Source: JAFGGG01 sp964638895
Lineage (GTDB): Bacteria > Spirochaetota > Spirochaetia > SZUA-6 > RPPD01
Assembly (NCBI GenBank): GCA_964638895.1
Contig: CAZWYY010000050.1
Location: 1-29,419, forward strand
DNA length: 29,419 nucleotides
Direction of reading: 5' to 3'
The position numbers and the translations under genes were made by a program. Positions 23,467 through 29,419 of the stretch are shown one piece after another. The notes below the pieces were generated by a model that made no database searches, was not told the DNA's origin, and was given only the letters and a program-made list of their open reading frames with translations. How positions within the stretch are numbered: the stretch's first letter is position 1; each line of letters opens with the position of its first letter.

Positions 23467-23472
23467 ATTATA
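23467..23472 (-). promoter_or_regulatory. -10 element of the MBL/CNB fusion gene
   Basis: The minus strand reads TATAAT at 23472-23467, placing the start about 12 bases before the ATG at 23448. The -35 is poor (TTGTGT at 19 bases or GTGTTT at 17). Confidence 0.45.
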
Positions 23473-23510
23473 ACTGAAACGGGGTCTATAAACACAATAA
23501 CTTTTTTTGT

Positions 23511-24455
23511 TTAATCCTCCGCGGGTAGAAGGGGCGCTACCCGCGGATTTTTTATCTGGTTTCTTGACAGCTCCCCGGCCCTGCCGGAATTGGGATCGAA
23601 TGCGATCAACCCCCAGAGATAGTTTGCTTCCTTGACATCCCCTTGCACATAGGAGATGGCGGCCAGGTAATACAGCTTTTCAAATATCCCCATGTCTTCA
23701 AGATAATCCTTTACCGGCTGGTAGCTGTAACCCACCTCCAGGAACACCTTGAGGTCAAACTCAGGGTACTGCTCATTTTCCGGGTAATCGGGTATCCAGT
23801 TTTTAAGTTCTTCTATTGCCTGCGAGATTACGGTAAGCACGCCGAAGATGGAGTTCTCGAATGCGGGATAATACCTCCCGGACTTGTAATAAAAAACAGC
23901 CAGTCTCAGGTGGGCGCGGGTGGCAAACGTATCCTCCAGACGGTACAGCTTGACCATTCGGTTAATACCATTGGTAAGGTAGGACTCCTGCAGCTTTCGC
24001 TTGAAAAAAGCGTATTTTTCGCTGGCAAACACCTGGCTGTCGTTTACGATGGCCAGAAGCTCCGCTTCCATCTTGTCGTATCTGTTCCAGCGCTCATACA
24101 GATCGGCCAGCTTATATTGAACGGTATACGTTTGTTCGGGTATGGAAAAAACCCTTCGCTCGTCATACGCTTTTAAATACTGCTTTTCGGCGATCACATA
24201 CTCACCCTGGGTCATGTACACGTCGCCGATGGCCATTTCGGCCTCCGGCATCACCGGATTCCTGTTCAGGGCCTCCCTGAAATGGAACAATGCCTTGCCG
24301 TACTCACCGCGTGAATACTCATATAACCCCTTCTGATAGGAGATCCAGGCCGGTTCGTTTGAAATACCCCCAACCGTTTCGGCGAAATATGAGCCCGCGG
24401 AAAAAATACAGACCAAGTATATCAGCAGTCTTTTTACGAATTTATTTATTTTCAT
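23511..24455 (-). CDS. Secreted TPR-repeat protein
   Basis: The 314-residue product has a signal peptide (MKINKFVKRLLIYLVCIFSAGSYFA) and then tetratricopeptide-like helical pairs. PAWISYQKGLYEYSRGEYGKA, PEAEMAIGDVYMTQGEYVIAE and YTVQYKLADLYERWNRYDKME are the clearest; a later part (HLRLAVFYYKSGRYYPAFE) fits too. TPR proteins scaffold complexes; the partner is unknown. The ATG at 24455 gives the best signal peptide and overlaps the ispG stop by 14 bases; ATG 24473 is an alternative. The gene ends the V-ATPase/ispG run, and its last codons contain a terminator-shaped hairpin read on the other strand. Confidence 0.82.
   Translation of the reverse strand: MKINKFVKRLLIYLVCIFSAGSYFAETVGGISNEPAWISYQKGLYEYSRGEYGKALFHFREALNRNPVMPEAEMAIGDVYMTQGEYVIAEKQYLKAYDERRVFSIPEQTYTVQYKLADLYERWNRYDKMEAELLAIVNDSQVFASEKYAFFKRKLQESYLTNGINRMVKLYRLEDTFATRAHLRLAVFYYKSGRYYPAFENSIFGVLTVISQAIEELKNWIPDYPENEQYPEFDLKVFLEVGYSYQPVKDYLEDMGIFEKLYYLAAISYVQGDVKEANYLWGLIAFDPNSGRAGELSRNQIKNPRVAPLLPAED
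23519..23553 (+). terminator. Terminator-like hairpin on the strand opposite the TPR gene
   Basis: CCGCGGGTAG (23519-23528) and CTACCCGCGG (23537-23546) form a perfect ten-pair stem with an eight-base loop, followed on the plus strand by ATTTTTT (T-run 23548-23553). On the minus strand the T-run is an A-run before the stem, so it ends plus-strand, not TPR, transcripts. Confidence 0.65.
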
Positions 24456-25515
24456 CCAGCCTTCCCAATTCATCCAAAAATACGGATACGGCGTTCTCTA
24501 TTAATTCTCGTCTGATTACCTGTCCTTTCTTAAAAATAATTACATGATTACGCGTGCCGGTAATTCCCAGGTCGGCCTGCCGGGCCTCGCCCGGTCCGTT
24601 TACGGGGCAGCCCATGATGGCGATCCGTATGTTTTTGTGAACAGCGTAAAGCCTGCCCTTTATCTTTTCATAAAACTCTTTTACCGGAAACACCGTCCGC
24701 CCGCACGTGGGGCAGGAAATAATATCCGGTTCGTTCCGCTCGCCGCCGGCCGCTTTTATAATTGCTTTTCCCGCCTCTATCTCCGCCTCCATATCTGCGG
24801 AAAGCGACACACGAAGCGTATCACCGATACCCAGGCTCAAGAGCCGGTAAAGGGCCACGGTGTTTTTCACTACACCCGGCACAAGCGGCCCGGCCTCGGT
24901 TACTCCCAGGTGCAGGGGAAAGCTATGGCGCCCGGAAAAAAGCATGTTCGCCCTTACGGTCAACTCCGGGTCCGAGGCCTTAAGGGAGAAGACCAGGTTT
25001 TTAAAATTATACCTGGTAAAAATCTCAAGCTCGTCCTCGGCAGCCTCCACCATGGCCAGGGCCGTATCCTCACGCTCCCGCAATCTGTACGGCAGGGAAC
25101 CGGCGTTCACCCCCACCCGGATGGCCGTACCCCTGTCCGCGGCCTTGAGTATCACTTCCTTTACCTTCCACTCGGCTCCGATATTCCCGGGATTAATCCT
25201 GATTTTGGCCAGCGGATAATCCAGGCAGGCAAGCGCCAGTTTGTGGTCAAAATGAATGTCGGCCACCAGGGGCTGCGGGGCTTTAAGGGCCAGCCGGCCC
25301 AAGAGGTGCGCGGTATTTTCATCGGGAACCGCGAAGCGCAGGAGATCAAGGCCGGCGTCCTTTAAGGCGTTGAGTTTCCGTAATAAAGCGGCATCAGCTT
25401 CCCGCAGGGGCAGTTTCCACATGGACTGCACACTTATCGGAAAGCCGCCCCCGATAATGAGATCTCCAACTTTTACGGGAGCGGTCCCGCGCCGCTCTAC
25501 CCGATCCGAACTCAT
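24442..25515 (-). CDS. ispG: (E)-4-hydroxy-3-methylbut-2-enyl-diphosphate synthase
   Basis: IspG (GcpE) converts methylerythritol cyclodiphosphate to HMBPP in the MEP isoprenoid pathway using a [4Fe-4S] cluster. The 357-residue length is typical for the two-domain bacterial form. The TIM-barrel part has SVQSM, RFAVPD and LVADIHFDHKLAL. The cluster ligands are C268 and C271 in SCPTCGR, C303 in MGCPVNGPGE and E310 in the same motif. GAGGAA lies two bases before the ATG at 25515, rather close, and the gene starts six bases after V-ATPase subunit K. It is probably read with the V-ATPase genes. Confidence 0.95.
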   Translation of the reverse strand: MSSDRVERRGTAPVKVGDLIIGGGFPISVQSMWKLPLREADAALLRKLNALKDAGLDLLRFAVPDENTAHLLGRLALKAPQPLVADIHFDHKLALACLDYPLAKIRINPGNIGAEWKVKEVILKAADRGTAIRVGVNAGSLPYRLREREDTALAMVEAAEDELEIFTRYNFKNLVFSLKASDPELTVRANMLFSGRHSFPLHLGVTEAGPLVPGVVKNTVALYRLLSLGIGDTLRVSLSADMEAEIEAGKAIIKAAGGERNEPDIISCPTCGRTVFPVKEFYEKIKGRLYAVHKNIRIAIMGCPVNGPGEARQADLGITGTRNHVIIFKKGQVIRRELIENAVSVFLDELGRLDENK

Positions 25516-25521
25516 TTCCTC

Positions 25522-25953
25522 TTAAATGCTGTTGACCGAAATCAACAGCAGAACCATGGTGAACAGGGCCACCGACTCGATAACACCGACAACGGCGATG
25601 TAGTTGGCAAATCCCTTGCCGGTTTCACCGATCGCATCCGAAGCCGAGGCACCGGCCTTGCCCTGAAACCAGGCGGAAAACCCGATGGTCATGCCGCCCA
25701 GTACCCCCACACCCAATTTAGCGAAATCGCCGGCCGAACTGGTGATCATGGTGCTCATCAGGATAAAGCCGTAAAAGGTCTGGGACAAGGGCGCGCCCAC
25801 AAAGGCCAATAAAATGAACGGGGCGGCCTTGTTCTGCACAAAGCATTTTTTCCACGCTCCGATCGCGGCCATCCCCGCGGTCCCGGTGCCCAACGCCGAG
25901 CCCAATGCCGCCAGGGCAAACGCCGCGGCAACGCCGATTCCACCTATATCCAT
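25522..25953 (-). CDS. ntpK: V-type ATPase subunit K (membrane rotor ring)
   Basis: The 143-residue proteolipid has four helices forming two hairpins: residues about 5-30, 44-70, 76-98 and 114-141. The ion-binding carboxylate is E126 in VVGVIESVAL of the fourth helix. The corresponding place in the second helix has Gln (PLSQTFYGF), so each subunit carries one carboxylate. Sodium versus proton specificity cannot be read safely, but the Gln/Glu pair is compatible with sodium as in NtpK. I start at ATG 25953 with AAGGAG nine or ten bases away; the longer frame to 25995 adds a hydrophilic tail not seen in the family. Confidence 0.92.
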   Translation of the reverse strand: MDIGGIGVAAAFALAALGSALGTGTAGMAAIGAWKKCFVQNKAAPFILLAFVGAPLSQTFYGFILMSTMITSSAGDFAKLGVGVLGGMTIGFSAWFQGKAGASASDAIGETGKGFANYIAVVGVIESVALFTMVLLLISVNSI

Positions 25954-25995
25954 AATATCAAATCTCCTTCCTTTTGTATGTATGGTTACGTTCAC

Positions 25996-26098
25996 ACATA
26001 TTTTGTAAAAATAAATAATCTCTCGCGAGGCTCACAGAGTACACTAAGCTTGAAATAATTCTTTGTGGCCTCCCTGCGCTCCGTGCGGACAAATCCTT
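25996..26098. repeat. Intergenic segment with CACAGAG/CACGGAG-like repeat
   Basis: Between subunits K and I, this 103-base gap holds the palindrome CTCGCGAG (26022-26029). It also has a stretch with degenerate units CACAGAG (26033-26039), CTTTGTG and CTCCGTG, in opposite orientations. Such CACAGAG/CACGGAG units recur in the intergenic regions of some bacterial genomes. No gene is seen. It interrupts an otherwise tight gene run and could fold into a processing or terminator-like structure. Confidence 0.4.
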
Positions 26099-27895
26099 CT
26101 ATTCTTTAAACGGTTTATAGGGTTTTCCGGTCCATTCCATGCCCAGATGGCCTGAAAACTCAAGCATATTAAGCCTCACGCCGTGAACCACCACAGCCAT
26201 AATCCCCAACACCACATTCAAAAGGTGTCCCATAAAAAGTATGAGAACGGCCCCCGCAATGGCAAACCCCTGAAAACCAACGCTTGCGGCCATACCGTTA
26301 AAGGCCTTGGAAATCTCCAATGCGGAAAGCCCCACGGCAAACAACCTGACATACGATACTACATCGGCAAATGTACTGATAACGGACAGCATATTCAAGG
26401 GAAGCTTTACCAAACCGATTAACGCCCCCTTGATAAACCTGCCCTGTTGCTCACTGAAAAGGATCACCAGGAGCATTCCGCCGCCCAACAGGTAGACGAT
26501 AAGCGGATGAAAGGGCTGGCGCAGGATCAGAAACAACACGATAAAATACATACCCAATATAATGCAGAGCCAGCCCAATTCGGCAAAGGCTTTCAACCGG
26601 GGCAAAAGCCTGGCAAAGCTTTGCAGGCGGGCGATGCTTAAGTGCACGGTGCCGATGATAAAACAGAACTGCATGAGGATGGAGCTGGTGTCTCCCTGTT
26701 TAAAACTGTAGATCTGGGGAATGATCATCCAGGACACAAGCGGACTTTGGGCGATCGCCTGGGAGCCGAACCAAGTTCCGGTGATTCCGCCCCACACAAC
26801 AGTGACAATACTCATAACACACATAAGAATAAAAAATTCGGGCGGCGCTTTCCTGGCAGCCAGGCGCGCGATAAAGGTGAGAAGCAGAAAACATATGCCG
26901 TAACCCGCGTCGCCGATAAGCATGCCGAAAAAAATGCTGAAAAACAATAAAAACCACAGGCTGATATCATACTCACGATAGCCGGGAACCGTGCCCAGAA
27001 AATCAAACACGGGCTTGATAATCCGAATCCAGCGCGGGTTCTTGACCAGCGTGGGCACTGGGTCGTCCGGTGCGGGGTCCTCAATAAGCAGGGCCCAGCC
27101 GTGCCGCTTTGCCGCCTGTTTCAGGTCGGGCAGTGAGGGTTGGGGGGCGAAACCAAAAATATAGGCAAGCTCCCCGTCCTTGATCATGCTTTCGCGCGCC
27201 TCCTCGAACTCTATCTTTTTATCCAGGTGGAGCAGGGCCCCCGCAAGCCCGTGCTTGTGCTCATTATGCTCGGCCAGCTCCGCATGCAGGCGCGCACTCT
27301 GCTTTTCCAATTCCCGCATCCGGTGCCGCATTTCCGAAAGGCCAGCTTCCGGCGGGCGGAACTCGGGAAATTCGGGCGGCTGTACATCGCCGCTTAATAC
27401 GCAGGCGATCCTGGCCGTATGCCTGTCCCTGTTTATCACCAGGTAATCAACCCCCGACTGAACATCCTTTAATTTATCCGGTTCCAGCTCATAAAGCCGG
27501 ACATGGGTTCCCATACCCGCAAGATCCTGAATATCGTACGGATTAAAATCACCCCACGGCATAATTCTTTCCATGGCGCCTTTAAGCTTGTGACGCTCTT
27601 CATCGATCTCCCGGATGCTGTCTGCCAGCCCGCAGATCTTTCCGGAAAGCGTGACGGCCTCTTCTTCCTTATAGGCCTTGTTCCTGTCCGCTTTGTGGGA
27701 TGATCCGTCCGCGTGGATCATGGCGGTATGAATGAGGTTGCGGCGTTCCTTCAACACATCCAATTCCTCGGACTGGTTGTGCATGCCCAGGCTGGCCTCA
27801 ATGTCCAGCACCCCCACACGCGCCAGCCCTTTAAGCGCCGCTTTTTTTTCCGAGTCTAGAATTACCAGCGTCACCTTCTTCATGGGAACGATCAT
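26099..27895 (-). CDS. ntpI: V-type ATPase subunit I (a-subunit type, stator and ion path)
   Basis: The 598-residue protein has a cytoplasmic N-terminal half with coiled-coil stretches (about 1-310; DVLKERRNLIHTAMIH, MRELEKQSARLHAELAEHN). A membrane half of several helices begins near residue 318 (WFLLFFSIFFGMLIGDAGYG), including the family motif FGMLIGDAGYG and SYVRLFAVGLSALEISKAFN in the late helices. It forms the stator and the ion half-channels against the K ring. The start overlaps the subunit D stop as ATGA, with GAGGAG nine bases upstream. The length is normal for bacterial NtpI. Confidence 0.93.
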   Translation of the reverse strand: MIVPMKKVTLVILDSEKKAALKGLARVGVLDIEASLGMHNQSEELDVLKERRNLIHTAMIHADGSSHKADRNKAYKEEEAVTLSGKICGLADSIREIDEERHKLKGAMERIMPWGDFNPYDIQDLAGMGTHVRLYELEPDKLKDVQSGVDYLVINRDRHTARIACVLSGDVQPPEFPEFRPPEAGLSEMRHRMRELEKQSARLHAELAEHNEHKHGLAGALLHLDKKIEFEEARESMIKDGELAYIFGFAPQPSLPDLKQAAKRHGWALLIEDPAPDDPVPTLVKNPRWIRIIKPVFDFLGTVPGYREYDISLWFLLFFSIFFGMLIGDAGYGICFLLLTFIARLAARKAPPEFFILMCVMSIVTVVWGGITGTWFGSQAIAQSPLVSWMIIPQIYSFKQGDTSSILMQFCFIIGTVHLSIARLQSFARLLPRLKAFAELGWLCIILGMYFIVLFLILRQPFHPLIVYLLGGGMLLVILFSEQQGRFIKGALIGLVKLPLNMLSVISTFADVVSYVRLFAVGLSALEISKAFNGMAASVGFQGFAIAGAVLILFMGHLLNVVLGIMAVVVHGVRLNMLEFSGHLGMEWTGKPYKPFKE

Positions 27896-28494
27896 ACGGG
27901 CTGGCTCCTCATGATCTTATTTTTTGAAATCTTGCCCCGTACCACGGCGGCGATCTGCTGGTCTCCCAGGTAGATCTGAATCATTCGGATATTCTCCCTG
28001 GCCTCGGGTATTTTTATCTTTTCAAACAGGTTGATACGCTGGCTGGTTATGCGCAGCTCCTCCCCCAGCAGCAGCTTCTGGTAATGCAGAATATCCAGCT
28101 CCAGTTTGAGTACGGCCAGTTCCTTGACAACATCAAGCCCCATGTCCGTCCACAGGGGCATGGCAAACAGGTCGTACGGAACTTCCTCAAACACGGCATC
28201 CAGGAAGACGGGGATGTCGATGCCCGCCACATTGTTCGTCTCTGTTCTTACCTCTTTTACCTTTATAAGCCGCTCCAATCCCAAGGGTTCTCCAAACACC
28301 GCGATCCACTGCAGAAGATCCCGGTTTTTCTCCTCGTACAACGCCTGTTTCTTCTCCAACTGGGACTCGATCTTGCGCATCTCCATCTGCAGCTGCTGCT
28401 TTTTCAGAACCAGGGTGGGCAGATAGCGCAGAAACCGCTTCAGGGCGTCCTTTTGCTTTTTTTGCTCGGTTTTACTCAGCTTTACCTTCGCCAT
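27892..28494 (-). CDS. ntpD: V-type ATPase subunit D (central stalk)
   Basis: The 200-residue protein is almost all helical with long coiled coils at both ends: LSKTEQKKQKDALKRFLRYL and LVLKKQQLQMEMRKIESQL near the N-terminus, and ITSQRINLFEKIKIPEARENI near the C-terminus. The RINLFE...P sequence is the D-subunit signature. It is the rotor shaft turning inside the A3B3 head. Nine bases separate it from subunit B, and its stop overlaps subunit I. Confidence 0.93.
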   Translation of the reverse strand: MAKVKLSKTEQKKQKDALKRFLRYLPTLVLKKQQLQMEMRKIESQLEKKQALYEEKNRDLLQWIAVFGEPLGLERLIKVKEVRTETNNVAGIDIPVFLDAVFEEVPYDLFAMPLWTDMGLDVVKELAVLKLELDILHYQKLLLGEELRITSQRINLFEKIKIPEARENIRMIQIYLGDQQIAAVVRGKISKNKIMRSQPV

Positions 28495-28503
28495 CCGAAA
28501 ATC

Positions 28504-29419
28504 CTACTTCTCCTGCGGCCAGAATTTCTTTATCAGTTCGGTGCGCAGCCCGGTTTCCTCCGGCGTAAGGCATTGGGACAGGATCTCCCAGCCCCGGTCA
28601 AGCGCGTTCTCCAATGTGATGTTTACCGAAAGATCCATCAGGTCGCTCTCGAACCTCTCCCCGTACTTCAGCAGCTTGTTGTCCCACTCGGACATGCGGA
28701 AGCCCATGGCCTTTTTCTCAAGCGTCTCCTGGTACAGCGCGTATAGTTTGATCATCCCGTCCATTAAAGCGCGATGATCCTCCCGCGTATTTTTATTCAC
28801 AAGCTGCTTAAGCCGGGAAAGCGAGCCGAAGGGCTCAATGCGCCCGTTACGCAGGTAAAACTGCCCCTCGGTGATGTACCCCGTGTTGTCCGGCACCGGG
28901 TGGGTGACGTCGTCGCCGGGCATGGTGGTCACGGCCAGCACGGTCAAAGAGCCGGCGCCCTCAAAATCCACGGCCTTTTCGTAGCGGGCCGCCAACTGGC
29001 TGTAAAGATCGCCGGGATAACCGCGGTTGGACGGCACCTGTTCCATGGTGATGGCGATCTCTTTTAGGGCATCGGCGAAGTTTGTCATATCGGAAAGCAG
29101 CACAAGCACCCGTTTGCCCTGCAGGCCGAATTGTTCGGCCACGGCCAGGGCCAGATCGGGCACCTGCAGGCATTCCACCACCGGGTCGGCCGCCGTATGG
29201 ATAAAAAAGATGGCCCTGCTCATGGCCCCGCCCCGCTCCAGCCTTTCCTTGAAAAAAAGGTAATCGTCATATTTCAAACCGCAGCCGCCTAGGATGATGA
29301 TGTCCACCTCGGCCTGCATGGCGATCCTGGCCAGAAGCTCGTTATACGGCTCACCGGACACGGAAAAAATCGGCAGCTTTTGCGACTCCACCAGGGAGTT
29401 GAACACGTCGATCATGGGA
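28504..29419 (-). CDS. ntpB: V-type ATPase subunit B, C-terminal part (5' end outside window)
   Basis: The frame is open through the window edge; the ATG at 29415 is internal to the family sequence. The visible 303 or so residues include SQKLPIFSVSGEPYNELLARIAMQAE, the degenerate non-catalytic nucleotide-binding region, and NRGYPGDLYSQLAARYEKA, the B-subunit signature, then the C-terminal helical domain. A typical B subunit has about 430-470 residues, so about a third lies beyond the window. It pairs with the catalytic A subunit, which is expected just upstream on this strand. Confidence 0.94.
   Translation of the reverse strand, partial: PMIDVFNSLVESQKLPIFSVSGEPYNELLARIAMQAEVDIIILGGCGLKYDDYLFFKERLERGGAMSRAIFFIHTAADPVVECLQVPDLALAVAEQFGLQGKRVLVLLSDMTNFADALKEIAITMEQVPSNRGYPGDLYSQLAARYEKAVDFEGAGSLTVLAVTTMPGDDVTHPVPDNTGYITEGQFYLRNGRIEPFGSLSRLKQLVNKNTREDHRALMDGMIKLYALYQETLEKKAMGFRMSEWDNKLLKYGERFESDLMDLSVNITLENALDRGWEILSQCLTPEETGLRTELIKKFWPQEK

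Noticed and set aside
24544..25365. Plus-strand frame of 273 codons opposite ispG
   Set aside because: ispG motifs and cluster ligands are unambiguous on the minus strand; the opposite frame has no family features.
28084..28746. Plus-strand frame of 220 codons opposite V-ATPase D and B
   Set aside because: It crosses two well-identified genes and their junction and is a shadow of them.
1..29419. tRNA, rRNA, CRISPR arrays, insertion sequences, riboswitches
   Set aside because: No spacer shows tRNA-like cloverleaf arms, evenly spaced direct repeats, a transposase frame or a riboswitch core that I could recognise by eye.

Overview
The window looks like a chromosomal segment of a spirochaete or a close relative. 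The main reasons are a bacterial V-type ATPase cluster in the order B-D-I-K, small secreted proteins with relaxed spirochaete-like lipoboxes, many outer-membrane beta-barrel candidates, and a sensor kinase whose N-terminal fragment resembles the linker of spirochaetal sugar-sensor kinases. This is inferred from gene content; no rRNA, tRNA or phylogenetic marker search was possible. I see no tRNA, rRNA, CRISPR array, insertion sequence or phage gene, and no gene-free stretch longer than 300 bases.

Layout. 1-2493 (+): the end of a sensor histidine kinase, overlapped by a receiver-GAF-GGDEF diguanylate cyclase. 2494-6140 (-): a PfkB-like sugar kinase that has lost its GAGD motif, then argC, a DUF4037 nucleotidyltransferase-like gene and a broken Gfo/Idh/MocA oxidoreductase. 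6313-8302: a small barrel protein (+), then on the minus strand two small secreted proteins and a YidD-like protein carrying a signal peptide. 8423-9983: a TetR regulator divergent from a frameshifted FMN-reductase-like flavoprotein, with two identical-consensus palindromic operators around the promoters. 10008-11514: a doubtful small ORF, then a MarR regulator and a metallo-beta-lactamase-fold gene, each preceded by the same inverted repeat.

11679-19007 (+) is the most interesting block: an Omp85-like barrel without POTRA domains, a LolA-like periplasmic protein, an unknown secreted protein, a MacB/LolD-type ATPase, two MacB/LolC-type permeases and a second barrel protein. The ATPase and permease genes and the genes next to them are joined by ATGA overlaps or short gaps. 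I infer an envelope-spanning pathway that moves a lipid, lipoprotein or other hydrophobic cargo between inner and outer membrane. 19116-21217 (+) holds a four-helix membrane protein with its own strong promoter, a lipoprotein made of four exact-period WD40-like repeats, and mutM.

21241-29419 (-): a large protein fusing a metallo-beta-lactamase fold to two cyclic-nucleotide-binding-type domains, and a probable operon of V-ATPase B (partial), D, I, K, then ispG and a TPR protein. A strong terminator-shaped hairpin oriented on the opposite strand lies inside the end of the TPR gene.
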